The position numbers and the translations under genes are program-made. Below, piece by piece: positions 23,660-32,191 of a stretch of DNA of 64,000 nucleotides. Positions within the stretch are counted from its first letter, which is position 1; each line of letters starts with the position of its first letter. The notes under the pieces were generated by a model, which saw only the letters and a list, made by a program, of their open reading frames with translations, was not told the origin of the DNA and ran no database searches. The stretch spans positions 1-64,000 of the forward strand of contig JAHEFZ010000005.1 of the NCBI GenBank assembly GCA_024639935.1, read 5' to 3'. Source of the stretch: Microbacteriaceae bacterium. GTDB taxonomy: Bacteria; Actinomycetota; Actinomycetes; Actinomycetales; Microbacteriaceae.

Positions 23660-25609
23660 ATGACGTCCAACTCAACAATCGACAGTCTGCTAAACGAGGA
23701 CCGGCGCTTCCCGCCGTCTGAGTCATTTGTCAAACACGCTGTTGCTCGACCCGACATCTACGTGGCCGCAGCGGCGGACCGCCTCGGATTCTGGGCCGAC
23801 CAGGCCCGCGCGTTGCACTGGCACAAGCCCTTCACGCAAACGCTCGACTGGTCGAATGCTCCGTTTGCTCAATGGTTCGCGGATGGTGAAATAAACGTGG
23901 CTTACAACTGTCTCGATCGACACATCGAGGCCGGGCTCGGAAACCGCGTCGCCTTGCAATTCGAGGGCGAGCCCGGTGACTCACGCACCATTACGTATCG
24001 TGAATTGACCGATGAAGTTCGGAAGGCGGCAAACCTTCTTGCCAGCCTCGGAGTTGGGCACGGCGACCGCGTTGCCATATACATGCCGCTGATTCCTGAG
24101 GCCGTTGTCGCGATTCTCGCCTGTGCCCGAGTGGGTGCCATTCACTCGGTGGTGTTTGGCGGTTTCGCCGCCGAGAGCCTTCGCGCCCGAATTGCCGACG
24201 CCGAAGCCAAACTCGTCATCACTGCCGACGGCGGATACCGCAAGGGCGCGGTCGTTAATCTGAAGGACGCGGTCGACGAGGCCGTCGCGCAGACGCCAAT
24301 GGTCGAGAAGGTTTTGGTTGTCAAGCGTGCGGATAACGACATTGCCTGGTTCGATGGGCGCGATCTGTGGTGGCACAGCGAAATGGCCCCGATGAGTGAC
24401 GACCACATTGCGCAAGGCTTTCCCGCCGAAAACCCGTTATTCATTCTGTACACGTCGGGCACGACGGGAAAGCCGAAGGGAATTCTGCACACCTCGGGCG
24501 GCTACCTCACCCAGGCTGCGTTCACCCACAAAAACGTGTTCGATCTGCATCCCGAGTCGGATGTGTACTGGTGCACCGCCGACATCGGCTGGATCACTGG
24601 ACACTCGTATGTCGTCTATGGCCCGCTTGCCAACGGTGCGACTCAAGTCATTTACGAGGGGACGCCGGACTTCCCCGCGCCCGGTCGATGGTGGGACATC
24701 ATCGAAAAGTACAAAGTGTCAATTTTCTACACCGCCCCGACTGCGATTCGGTCGTTCATGAAGGCGGGACGCGAGATTCCCCAAGCACGCGACCTGTCAT
24801 CACTGCGGGTACTCGGGTCGGTGGGAGAACCAATCAACCCGGAAGCGTGGATGTGGTACCGCGAGGTGATTGGTGGCAACAACTGTCCCATTGTCGACAC
24901 GTGGTGGCAGACCGAAACGGGCGCCATCATGATTTCGGCACTGCCCGGCATCACGACGACCAAACCGGGTAGTGCACAGGTTCCGATTCCTGGAATCACG
25001 GTGGAAGTGCTTGACGACAATGGTGTTCCGGTTGGAACGTCGGGTGGTGGACTCCTCGTCATCACGGAACCGTGGCCGTCGATGTTGCGCGGAATCTGGA
25101 AGGACCCGGATCGATACACCGAAACGTACTGGTCGACTTTCGACGGTCTGTACTTTGCGGGCGACGGCGCACACCTCGACGCCGACAACGACGTCTGGCT
25201 TCTCGGTCGAGTCGATGACGTGATGAACGTGTCCGGACACCGGCTGTCCACGATGGAAATTGAATCGGCACTTGTCTCGAATCAGGCCGTTGCGGAAGCG
25301 GCCGTTGTCGGGGCTACGGACGACTTGACCGGTCAGGCCGTCGTTGCCTTCGTCGTGCTCAAGAAGCGTTCCCTTGGCGTCTCGAATCCAGAGAATGACA
25401 TCGTCGCGCTCAAGGCTCATGTTGTCCATGAGATCGGGGCGATCGCCCGGCCTCGCGACATCTATCTGGTCGACGACCTTCCGAAGACGCGGTCCGGCAA
25501 GATCATGCGCCGTCTGCTGCGCGACATCGCTGAGGGACGTGAGGTCGGTGACACCACCACTCTTCTTGATACCAACGTCATTCGAGTGATTGATGGTCAA
25601 GTCAATTAG
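23660..25609 (+). CDS. acs: Acetyl-CoA synthetase (AMP-forming)
   Basis: A 649-residue adenylate-forming enzyme that activates acetate with ATP and CoA. Seen are the family P-loop [31 protein letters not shown], the hinge region [16 protein letters not shown], and the C-terminal [14 protein letters not shown], whose Lys is the usual acetylation site controlling activity. Length is normal for bacterial Acs. AGGCGAGGAC precedes ATG 23660. The stop overlaps that of the converging tadBC-like gene by two bases. In mycobacteria acs lies several genes from the tad-like cluster, so it may be ancestral here rather than part of the inserted set. It would recover acetate from ketol or oxo acid breakdown. 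Confidence 0.92.
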   Translation: MTSNSTIDSLLNEDRRFPPSESFVKHAVARPDIYVAAAADRLGFWADQARALHWHKPFTQTLDWSNAPFAQWFADGEINVAYNCLDRHIEAGLGNRVALQFEGEPGDSRTITYRELTDEVRKAANLLASLGVGHGDRVAIYMPLIPEAVVAILACARVGAIHSVVFGGFAAESLRARIADAEAKLVITADGGYRKGAVVNLKDAVDEAVAQTPMVEKVLVVKRADNDIAWFDGRDLWWHSEMAPMSDDHIAQGFPAENPLFILYTSGTTGKPKGILHTSGGYLTQAAFTHKNVFDLHPESDVYWCTADIGWITGHSYVVYGPLANGATQVIYEGTPDFPAPGRWWDIIEKYKVSIFYTAPTAIRSFMKAGREIPQARDLSSLRVLGSVGEPINPEAWMWYREVIGGNNCPIVDTWWQTETGAIMISALPGITTTKPGSAQVPIPGITVEVLDDNGVPVGTSGGGLLVITEPWPSMLRGIWKDPDRYTETYWSTFDGLYFAGDGAHLDADNDVWLLGRVDDVMNVSGHRLSTMEIESALVSNQAVAEAAVVGATDDLTGQAVVAFVVLKKRSLGVSNPENDIVALKAHVVHEIGAIARPRDIYLVDDLPKTRSGKIMRRLLRDIAEGREVGDTTTLLDTNVIRVIDGQVN

Positions 25610-26376
25610 CTCGAAGACCTGAAGAACCCCTGCGCCATACCGGCGACCGCGGGCACGACGGTCAACACGACGAACGCGGGAAAAAGACAAACTCCAAGCG
25701 GGATGAGCATCTGTCCTGGGAGTCGCTCCGTCGCTTCGCGCACCGTGAATCGGGTTGATCGTCGTCGTTCCTGAGAATCCGCGCGAATGAGCCCCGAAAC
25801 GGGTATTCCCGTCTCGCGAGCCGCCGCTCGAATATCGGCGATGCTCGTCCACTCCGAGTCGAGACCCCATCGTTCACCGCTCGCGCGGAGCGCTTTCTCG
25901 ACGTCCTTACGAATGCCCGTGACCGACAGAATCTCGGCTACCACATCACCCATAACCCCCGTCGCCGGCGACGGTGTGGGGATCCGACGACGCAGGTGGT
26001 CCATCCACTTCCAGCCGCCGAAGGACGCACCGGCTCCGATGACAAGGCACAGCCATCCAATCGGCGCACCGAGAAGAAATCCGAGGGCGTGTATGCCAAA
26101 CAACTCGGTGGCAATAAGTGTGAAGGCGGGCAGTGCGGTCAGGACCAACGCCGAATGCCGGGCCGAAGTCGAGGCGATGGTGGCCTCGCGCATTAGTTCG
26201 ATGTTTGAGTCCAGTGCGTCGGCCACGACTCGAAGGACGCGCGTCCGAGGAGCCCCCGTCTCGCGGGCAATGTCCAGAAGTTCGGTGACAAAATCGTCGT
26301 CGCCCGTGAAAACAGCGTGGTGGGTGACCCCGGCGTCCAACGTCGCCGCGAGTCGTCTCAACTCGGTCGGAGTCAT
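25606..26376 (-). CDS. Tad/type II secretion F-domain membrane protein (compact TadB/TadC-like)
   Basis: A 256-residue protein with two halves. The first (about 1-135) has a helical cytoplasmic part ([27 protein letters not shown]) and two membrane helices, as in TadB-like proteins. The second (from about 140) has [21 protein letters not shown] and another helical unit ([23 protein letters not shown]), ending with a long hydrophobic segment ([19 protein letters not shown]), as in TadC-like proteins. Other actinobacteria have two separate F-domain genes here. It would form the inner-membrane platform of a Tad-type pilus. It overlaps tadA by four bases (ATGA). Confidence 0.7.
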   Translation of the reverse strand: MTPTELRRLAATLDAGVTHHAVFTGDDDFVTELLDIARETGAPRTRVLRVVADALDSNIELMREATIASTSARHSALVLTALPAFTLIATELFGIHALGFLLGAPIGWLCLVIGAGASFGGWKWMDHLRRRIPTPSPATGVMGDVVAEILSVTGIRKDVEKALRASGERWGLDSEWTSIADIRAAARETGIPVSGLIRADSQERRRSTRFTVREATERLPGQMLIPLGVCLFPAFVVLTVVPAVAGMAQGFFRSSS

Positions 26377-27263
26377 CGCGACACCTCGAGTAGATCCCCC
26401 ACACGTCGGATCACCCCCGTGCTCAGCCGGACTCCGGATTCGGTTCTCTCGCAGTGAATGATGCGATCGAACGCGACCGTGGTGAGCCGTGCGATCGTAA
26501 TGGGGTCACAACCCGAAATCATTCCGAGTGCGATCAACCTCTCGGGTACTTCTCCGAGCGTTCGCGCGTGAAGCGACGACATTCCGGGATGACCCGAGGT
26601 GAGCGCCAAAAGTAGGTCGATGATTTCCGCGCCACGAACTTCGCCAAGGATGATGCGGTCAGGGCTCATTCGCAACGATTCCCGCACTAAAGAGCCCATT
26701 GTGACCTGCCCCGCACCTTCCGCGTTCGCTGCTCGCGTGCACAGGAAGACGGCGTGAGGGTGGCGCGACGCGAGTTCGGGGATGTCCTCGATGACGAGCA
26801 GTCGCTCAGAGGAAGAAATGCGTGCCATCAACAACTCCAACAAGGTCGTCTTGCCGCTCCCCGTTGCGCCGGTGATGAGGATTGATTGATTCACCAGGTT
26901 CCCCCAATCCCACTCTGAATCAACCAGATAGTCGTCAGTGGTGACGGGAACTTGGCGTGGAAATCGAAACGTCACGATGGCACCGTCCCGCGCAACAGGA
27001 GGGAGTGCGACATGTACTCGGACCTGCCCGGCGAGCGCCGCGTCACCGAGTGGTCTCGCATCGTCGACCCGGCCGCCCGCCATCTCGACAAGTCCGACCC
27101 CAATCCGCCGAGCTTCACGAGGATCGACATGGATTCCCGTTGGGGCGAATCCACGACCATCGCTTTTCCACACGTGACCATCAGACGTGACACACAGGTC
27201 GCGGACATCGTCGTCGACCGCCGAGCTGAGCGGGCCGAGTGTTGCACTGAGAGTTGGGCTCAT
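26373..27263 (-). CDS. tadA: TadA/CpaF-type secretion ATPase
   Basis: A 296-residue ATPase if started at ATG 27263 (MSPTLSATLGP); an upstream ATG at 27311 would add 16 residues, and neither has a clear ribosome binding site. Walker A is GATGSGKTTLLELLM, the Asp box is VIEDIPEL, Walker B is PDRIILGEVRGAE, and the His box is GHPGMSSLHA. The N-terminal part is short compared with classical CpaF, as in other actinobacterial versions. It powers assembly or export of Flp-type pilins. No CpaE/Ssd-like gene lies upstream, so this is a reduced Tad system. Its pilin genes lie at 2.0-2.8 kb. Confidence 0.85.
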   Translation of the reverse strand: MSPTLSATLGPLSSAVDDDVRDLCVTSDGHVWKSDGRGFAPTGIHVDPREARRIGVGLVEMAGGRVDDARPLGDAALAGQVRVHVALPPVARDGAIVTFRFPRQVPVTTDDYLVDSEWDWGNLVNQSILITGATGSGKTTLLELLMARISSSERLLVIEDIPELASRHPHAVFLCTRAANAEGAGQVTMGSLVRESLRMSPDRIILGEVRGAEIIDLLLALTSGHPGMSSLHARTLGEVPERLIALGMISGCDPITIARLTTVAFDRIIHCERTESGVRLSTGVIRRVGDLLEVSR

Positions 27264-27358
27264 TGCAATAGCGTTACGCGATGTTCCGCGATTCGCTCTG
27301 GACGTCACCATCGTGGGGACAATTACGACCCTCGATCACCTGTCAATAAGTTTGGTTG

Positions 27359-27823
27359 CTACGCCTGCGAAAACTCAACGATGAGCTCGAGTTCAACCGG
27401 CGCGTCCAAAGGGAGAACCGCAACTCCGACGGCGCTCCGCGCGTGAAATCCGGCGTCTCCAAATATCTCGACGAGCGTGTCGCTCGCGCCGTTTGCGACT
27501 GATGGTTGGCCACTAAATTCGGGCGCTGATGCGACGAACACGACCAGTTTGACAATACGAGTGATGCGGTCCACTGATCCAATCGCCGTTTGAACTGCTG
27601 CAAGAGCGTTGAGCACGGCGATCCGCGCAAACGCCTTCGCGTCGTCTGGGCTGACCTCTGCGCCGACCTTTCCCGTAGCTGGCAGCGAACCGTCCACAAA
27701 TGGCAGTTGCCCTGCCGTGAACACAAGATCTCCCGTGATGGTTGCGGGTACGTACGACGCAACGGGCTTGGCGACATCGGGAATAGCAATTCCCAGTTCA
27801 GCGAGACGCGCGGTAACTGACAC
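27359..27823 (-). CDS. RidA/YjgF family enamine/imine deaminase-like protein
   Basis: A 154-residue protein of the RidA family, in its longer actinobacterial form. It begins at GTG 27823 with VTARLAELGI, followed by LVFTAGQLPF, AFARIAVLNALAAVQTAIG and VELELIVEFSQA. The family hydrolyses reactive enamines and imines released by PLP enzymes such as threonine dehydratase. It follows the DUF4177 gene after 10 bases, the same order as mycobacterial Rv3678A-Rv3678c. The Arg that binds the carboxylate in canonical RidA is not obvious, so activity on 2-aminoacrylate is uncertain. Confidence 0.75.
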   Translation of the reverse strand: MSVTARLAELGIAIPDVAKPVASYVPATITGDLVFTAGQLPFVDGSLPATGKVGAEVSPDDAKAFARIAVLNALAAVQTAIGSVDRITRIVKLVVFVASAPEFSGQPSVANGASDTLVEIFGDAGFHARSAVGVAVLPLDAPVELELIVEFSQA

Positions 27824-27833
27824 GATTAAAACC

Positions 27834-27989
27834 CTAACCGTTCAGGGGACGCTTGAAATAGGCAACGAGTCCGCCCTCAGGCCCTGCAATGATGGTGACG
27901 AGCTCCCAACCGTCCTCGCCCCACGTGTTGAGAATCTGCGTTGTCGAGTGAATGATGAGCGGCGTTGTTGCATATTCCCACTGGCTCAC
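27834..27989 (-). CDS. DUF4177-type small protein
   Basis: A 51-residue protein starting at GTG 27989 with SQWEYATTPLIIH, then WGEDGWELVTII and a C-terminal GLVAYFKRPL. This pattern is the actinobacterial DUF4177 family, a small beta-rich domain of unknown function. A GGAG five bases before the GTG supports this start; the longer track ORF from 28046 has an unlikely leader. It lies next to ridA and divergent from the PASTA-domain PBP gene, an order conserved in mycobacteria. Confidence 0.75.
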   Translation of the reverse strand: MSQWEYATTPLIIHSTTQILNTWGEDGWELVTIIAGPEGGLVAYFKRPLNG

Positions 27990-28038
27990 GATTGCTCCGT
28001 TTCGGAAATTCTTAGGTTGACTAGGTAATCTTGAGTCT

Positions 28039-30549
28039 ATGCCCAACCTCTATACGCGCTTAACGAACAATGTCGGATCTTGGCTGGGGCTGGGAATCAT
28101 CGGAGTCATTTCCGGCGTTCTCGTGACTGTCATGATTACACCACTCCTCGCCGTGAGCGGGATTGCAATCAAGAACTCCCTTTCCGTATTCGATGCGCTT
28201 CCGGATTTCATTGAGGTCGGTCGCCAGGCTCAAAACAACGAGATTTACGCTCAAAAGAACTCGGATCCCGAGAATGGTTATGTAAAAATCGCCGACGTGT
28301 ATTGGCAAAACCGAGTCGAGGTCAGCCTTGATCAAATGTCGCAATATCTTAAAGACGCCGCTATCGACGGCGAAGACCGCCGCTTCTATGAACACAAAGG
28401 TGTGGACCTCACCGGACTAATTCGCGCAGCGATTGGAAATGTCACTTCCGGAGGCGTGACGTCCGGAGCGTCGACTCTCACCATGCAACTGATCAAGAAC
28501 ATTTATGTCCAGCGCGCCGAAGCGTTGCCCTCCGAAGAAGATCGGGCCGCCGCCTACGCGGAAGCAACGGCAACCAGCACCGAGCGCAAGCTGAAGGAAA
28601 TCAAGCTGGCGATTGGACTCGAGAAGCGTTTCAATAAGGAACAAATTCTGGAAGCGTACCTCAACATTTCCGGGTTCGGCGGAAACACCTATGGCGTCGA
28701 AGCCGCAGCGAATCGATACTTTGGTGTCAGCGCACAAGATGTCACGATTTCGCAAGCGGCATCGCTTTTGGCCATCGTCCAGTATCCGGTTTTGCGAAAT
28801 TTGGCTCAACCCGAAAACTACTCGGCAAACCAAATCCGCCGCGATGACATCCTTAGGTCAATGCGTGACGCTGGACACATTACTGACGCGGAGTATCAAG
28901 AGGCGGTCTCAATTCCTGTTGATGCTAATTTTGTGAACCTCAAAGACCCCTCGAGTGGTTGTATCGCGGGCGAAAAATATTCGCGGTATTTCTGCGATTA
29001 CGTCGTGAAAAACATCACCAACTTCGAAGCGCTCGGGTCAACGGTCGATGAACGCATCACGAACTGGAACATTGGCGGCTTCAAGCTTTACACCACGCTT
29101 GATCTCTCGTTACAAAAGTTCGCCCAAAAGGAAGTCTGGAACGTCCCGAAGTCCTCGCCAATCGTGAATATCGGTGCGGCGTACGACTCAGTGGAGGTCG
29201 GCACGGGCCGTGTCCTGACGATGACGCAAAACAAGATCTTTAATGACACGCTCGAAGGCGGCGGGGCTGACGCCAGTGCGGTCAACTTCTCTACCGACCG
29301 GGATTACGGCGGGTCGAGCGGATTCCAGACAGGTTCAACGTACAAGATCATGGGTCTGCTCGCGTGGCTGAATTCCGGCCACGGTCTGAGTGAAGTTGTC
29401 AATGCGAGCGAGTTTAAGAAAGACCAGTCCCACTTCTTGGACACCTGCACAGACGGTGGCGGACCGTGGGGCGGAATGTGGGAATTCAAGAACGATGCGC
29501 AAGCCCCGAAAGTGGTGACGGTGTTGGAAGCGGTGCGGGCCTCGATCAACTCTGCGTTCGCGTCGATTGGGGAACAACTGGACCAGTGCGAAATTCGCAA
29601 GATGGCGCAGTCTCTCGGGATTCACCGTGCGGACGGAGCAGTTCTGCAAACCAACCCGTCGGCAATTCTGGGAACAAACGAAATTGCCCCGCTGACAATG
29701 GCAACGGCGTGGGCTGGCATCGCCAATAACGGGAAGTTCTGCGAAAGCATCATCCTCGATCACGCAGAGGGGCCCGACGGTGCGGTATTGCCCGGGCAAC
29801 CGGTGACGTGTAGTCAGACGATCGACCCCGAAGTGGCGCAAGCCGCAATCTATGCGATGAAAACGGTTATGAGCGGCGGAACGGGATCAGCGGGTAATCC
29901 CGGGGACGGCATCCCCATCTTCGGTAAAACGGGAACCACCGACAGCTCGTCGCAAACCTGGATTGTTGCGTCGACCTCTCGGGTCGCCAGCGTGGCATGG
30001 GTCGGAAACATCGTCGGAACATACCCGATGCGCTCATTCCCCAACGGGGCCCTGTACCGCCACCAAATCATGTCTGCAGTGATGCGGATGGCGAACCAGT
30101 CGTATACGGGAGCGATTGATTGGCCCGCACCCCCCTCACGCCTACTGCAGGGCAGCGGACTTAAGATTCCTTCCGTCGAAGGACTCAGCGTGGAGGAAGC
30201 AACAACTCTGCTCGTAGGCCTCGGATTCCAAGTCAAACTTGGAGGGTATGAGCCGTCCGATTTCGTCCCCGAAGGAGACGTCACGGGAACCGACCCCGGT
30301 GAGGGCGAGATGGGCGCGGGAGGGATGCTCGTCAGACTTTATCGATCATCCGGACCTAATGTGGAAATCCCCGATGTCGTGGGCATGCTCGAAGCAGATG
30401 CGAGGGATACACTAACGAACGCCGGCATATCCGTTTCGGTTAACTGTTCGGTCGCTGACGATCCGCTTGACCCGGAAATTGGCTCCGTGATAAGCCAGGC
30501 GGGGAAGAAATCGGTGACCATCACTGTCCTCAATGAAAGTTGCCCATAA
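28039..30549 (+). CDS. Bifunctional penicillin-binding protein with two PASTA domains (PonA2 type)
   Basis: An 836-residue class A PBP. One N-terminal membrane helix (about residues 15-45) is followed by the glycosyltransferase domain with EDRRFYEHKGVD near residue 115. The transpeptidase domain has the SxxK site in TGSTYKIM, SxN in SINSAF and KTGTT. Two C-terminal PASTA repeats begin at IPSVEGLSVEEA and IPDVVGMLEADA. It polymerises and crosslinks peptidoglycan on the outer face of the membrane. As in mycobacteria (PonA2 and Rv3683), a metallophosphoesterase gene follows directly and overlaps the 3' end. Confidence 0.92.
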   Translation: MPNLYTRLTNNVGSWLGLGIIGVISGVLVTVMITPLLAVSGIAIKNSLSVFDALPDFIEVGRQAQNNEIYAQKNSDPENGYVKIADVYWQNRVEVSLDQMSQYLKDAAIDGEDRRFYEHKGVDLTGLIRAAIGNVTSGGVTSGASTLTMQLIKNIYVQRAEALPSEEDRAAAYAEATATSTERKLKEIKLAIGLEKRFNKEQILEAYLNISGFGGNTYGVEAAANRYFGVSAQDVTISQAASLLAIVQYPVLRNLAQPENYSANQIRRDDILRSMRDAGHITDAEYQEAVSIPVDANFVNLKDPSSGCIAGEKYSRYFCDYVVKNITNFEALGSTVDERITNWNIGGFKLYTTLDLSLQKFAQKEVWNVPKSSPIVNIGAAYDSVEVGTGRVLTMTQNKIFNDTLEGGGADASAVNFSTDRDYGGSSGFQTGSTYKIMGLLAWLNSGHGLSEVVNASEFKKDQSHFLDTCTDGGGPWGGMWEFKNDAQAPKVVTVLEAVRASINSAFASIGEQLDQCEIRKMAQSLGIHRADGAVLQTNPSAILGTNEIAPLTMATAWAGIANNGKFCESIILDHAEGPDGAVLPGQPVTCSQTIDPEVAQAAIYAMKTVMSGGTGSAGNPGDGIPIFGKTGTTDSSSQTWIVASTSRVASVAWVGNIVGTYPMRSFPNGALYRHQIMSAVMRMANQSYTGAIDWPAPPSRLLQGSGLKIPSVEGLSVEEATTLLVGLGFQVKLGGYEPSDFVPEGDVTGTDPGEGEMGAGGMLVRLYRSSGPNVEIPDVVGMLEADARDTLTNAGISVSVNCSVADDPLDPEIGSVISQAGKKSVTITVLNESCP

Positions 30550-31478
30550 TTATTTCCCCGGCATTACTCGTCGGAGTTGCCGCAATTGGCGTTGGGGTCT
30601 TTGCGTATGCGTCACTATTTGAGCGCACCCGGTTCAAAGTACGGCACGATGCCATTAGCGTGCTCGAGGCTGGCGCGTCACGCATTCGAGTTCTCCATCT
30701 CTCCGACATTCACCTAGCACCGTGGCAAAGCCGCAAAATCGACTGGATTCGTGGTTTGGCGTCTCTGCGCCCCGACCTTGTTGTCGTCACCGGCGACTCT
30801 CTCGGTCACGCGGAATCCGTTCCCGCTCTGTCACGCGCGCTTTCGGCCTTTCGCGGCACCACAGGAGTCTTCGTCCACGGATCAAACGATTATTTTGCAC
30901 CGCGGATGCCCAATCCCTTTTCCTATCTCTTCCGACCGTCAGAACCAGATCTGGACGGAAAGCGAATAGACACTGACGGACTTGATGCGCTGTATTCGTC
31001 ACTGGGATGGCTCGACCTCAACAACGCGTCAACTCGAGTAACCGTCAATGGGTCATCGATTGTGTTCACGGGTACCGATGATCCGCATCTCAACCTTGAT
31101 CGACTCGACGTTGTCGCAACGTCCGTCGACGAGGCGCGTGGTGATCCAGCAACACCCGTCGCGGCAATTGTCGGGGTCACTCACGCGCCATATCGACGTG
31201 TCGTGGACGCACTCACAGCCCTCGGGGCAGACGTCATTTTTGCCGGGCACACCCATGGTGGCCAGGTGTGCATTCCGGGGGTCGGTGCGTTGACGACAAA
31301 CAGCGACCTTCCCCGTGCGTTCGCCCGAGGGGTGAACGTGTGGAAAGGTGTCGGCCGCAATGCATTTCTCAATGTCAGCGCAGGTATCGGCACATCTATT
31401 TATGCTCCCGTTCGATTCGCGTGTCCTCCAGAGGCAGTTCTCATCACGCTCACGGGAAAGGAAATCGGGTACGCTTGA
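30540..31478 (+). CDS. Membrane-anchored calcineurin-type metallophosphoesterase
   Basis: A 312-residue protein. A hydrophobic N-terminus (about residues 5-28) is followed by phosphoesterase motifs LHLSDIHLAP, VVTGDSLG, HGSNDY, THAPYRRV and AGHTHGGQV, which supply the two-metal ligands. The family hydrolyses phosphomonoesters or phosphodiesters, often lipid or cell-wall related. The listed start is TTG 30540, overlapping the PBP gene; a later GTG within the hydrophobic stretch is possible. It ends 11 bases before the tRNA-Pro gene. Its conserved pairing with a PonA2-like PBP suggests a link to envelope synthesis. Confidence 0.82.
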   Translation: MPIIISPALLVGVAAIGVGVFAYASLFERTRFKVRHDAISVLEAGASRIRVLHLSDIHLAPWQSRKIDWIRGLASLRPDLVVVTGDSLGHAESVPALSRALSAFRGTTGVFVHGSNDYFAPRMPNPFSYLFRPSEPDLDGKRIDTDGLDALYSSLGWLDLNNASTRVTVNGSSIVFTGTDDPHLNLDRLDVVATSVDEARGDPATPVAAIVGVTHAPYRRVVDALTALGADVIFAGHTHGGQVCIPGVGALTTNSDLPRAFARGVNVWKGVGRNAFLNVSAGIGTSIYAPVRFACPPEAVLITLTGKEIGYA

Positions 31479-31489
31479 GCCGTAAGTTA

Positions 31490-31563
31490 CGGGGTGTGGC
31501 GCAGCTTGGTAGCGCGCGTCGTTCGGGACGACGAGGTCGCAGGTTCAAATCCTGTTACCCCGA
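31490..31563 (+). tRNA. tRNA-Pro (anticodon CGG)
   Basis: A 74-base cloverleaf: acceptor CGGGGTG pairs with TACCCCG (one G-T), the D arm is GCGC...GCGC, the anticodon stem CGTCG/CGACG has loop TTCGGGA, and the T arm contains GGTTCAAATCC. The CGG anticodon is at 31524-31526. The discriminator is A, as expected for Pro. CCA is not encoded. Confidence 0.95.
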
Positions 31564-31566
31564 CTA

Positions 31567-31599
31567 GGTAACGAGGCCGTGTCCGATGGTCTCGTTACC
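31567..31599 (+). terminator. Hairpin terminator after tRNA-Pro
   Basis: GGTAACGAGGCC and GGTCTCGTTACC pair over 12 positions (one G-T wobble) with a 9-base loop. It lies 3 bases after the tRNA and directly before the converging pncA stop. The T-run is short, so it may act in both directions or be factor-assisted. Confidence 0.6.
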
Positions 31600-31600
31600 T

Positions 31601-32185
31601 TCACCGAGTGTCAGTAGAAAAACCAATATGGACGCCTGCCGCCGCCATCTCTGCCATTGCTTTTATCGACGCGACCTGATCGACGCCGACGCACAGGTCC
31701 GCCACGACAGTCACGCTGTACCCCTTGTCGACGGCGTCGAGGGCGGTGGCACGAACGCAGTGATCGGTCGCAATTCCCACGATGTCGATACGACTTGCCT
31801 TTGCCGTTCGAAGAACATCATGGAGCGACGCACCCCCCGGCGTATTACCCTCAAACGCGGAATACGCGGGACTTCCGTCCCCCTTGTAAACCTGAACGTC
31901 GATCAATTCGGATTCCAGCGCCGGGTTGTAGGCCGAACCGGTCGTGCCCCGGACACAATGTCGGGGCCAGGTGGTCACCATGTCGGGCTTTGCCGCGAAA
32001 TGGCCACCGTTGTCCCCGTCAGGTGAGTGCCAGTCGCGTGACGCGATGACGCGCGAGTAACCCGATTTATGCGCACGGATGAATGCCGTTATCGACGTCG
32101 CCGTGAGGTTCCCGCCTTTCACCCCGAGCGGTCCGCCCTCGGTGAAGTCGTTTTGAACATCGACGACAATAAGTACGTTGGTCAT
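31601..32185 (-). CDS. pncA: Nicotinamidase / pyrazinamidase (isochorismatase family)
   Basis: A 194-residue amidase that converts nicotinamide to nicotinate for NAD salvage. Catalytic elements are visible: Asp in VVDVQNDF, the metal-site Asp and His in SRDWHSPDGD, TWPRHCVRGT, and the nucleophile Cys in GIATDHCVRATALDA. Length and order of motifs match PncA. It follows the D,D-carboxypeptidase gene with a 6-base gap and is probably co-transcribed with it. Its stop lies two bases from the hairpin after tRNA-Pro. Confidence 0.9.
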   Translation of the reverse strand: MTNVLIVVDVQNDFTEGGPLGVKGGNLTATSITAFIRAHKSGYSRVIASRDWHSPDGDNGGHFAAKPDMVTTWPRHCVRGTTGSAYNPALESELIDVQVYKGDGSPAYSAFEGNTPGGASLHDVLRTAKASRIDIVGIATDHCVRATALDAVDKGYSVTVVADLCVGVDQVASIKAMAEMAAAGVHIGFSTDTR

Positions 32186-32191
32186 GATGTC

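Noticed and set aside
24800-25870. 356-residue minus-strand ORF
   Set aside because: It lies antisense to acs and the start of tadBC, has Arg/Gly/Asp-rich composition and no recognisable family, so it is a shadow ORF.
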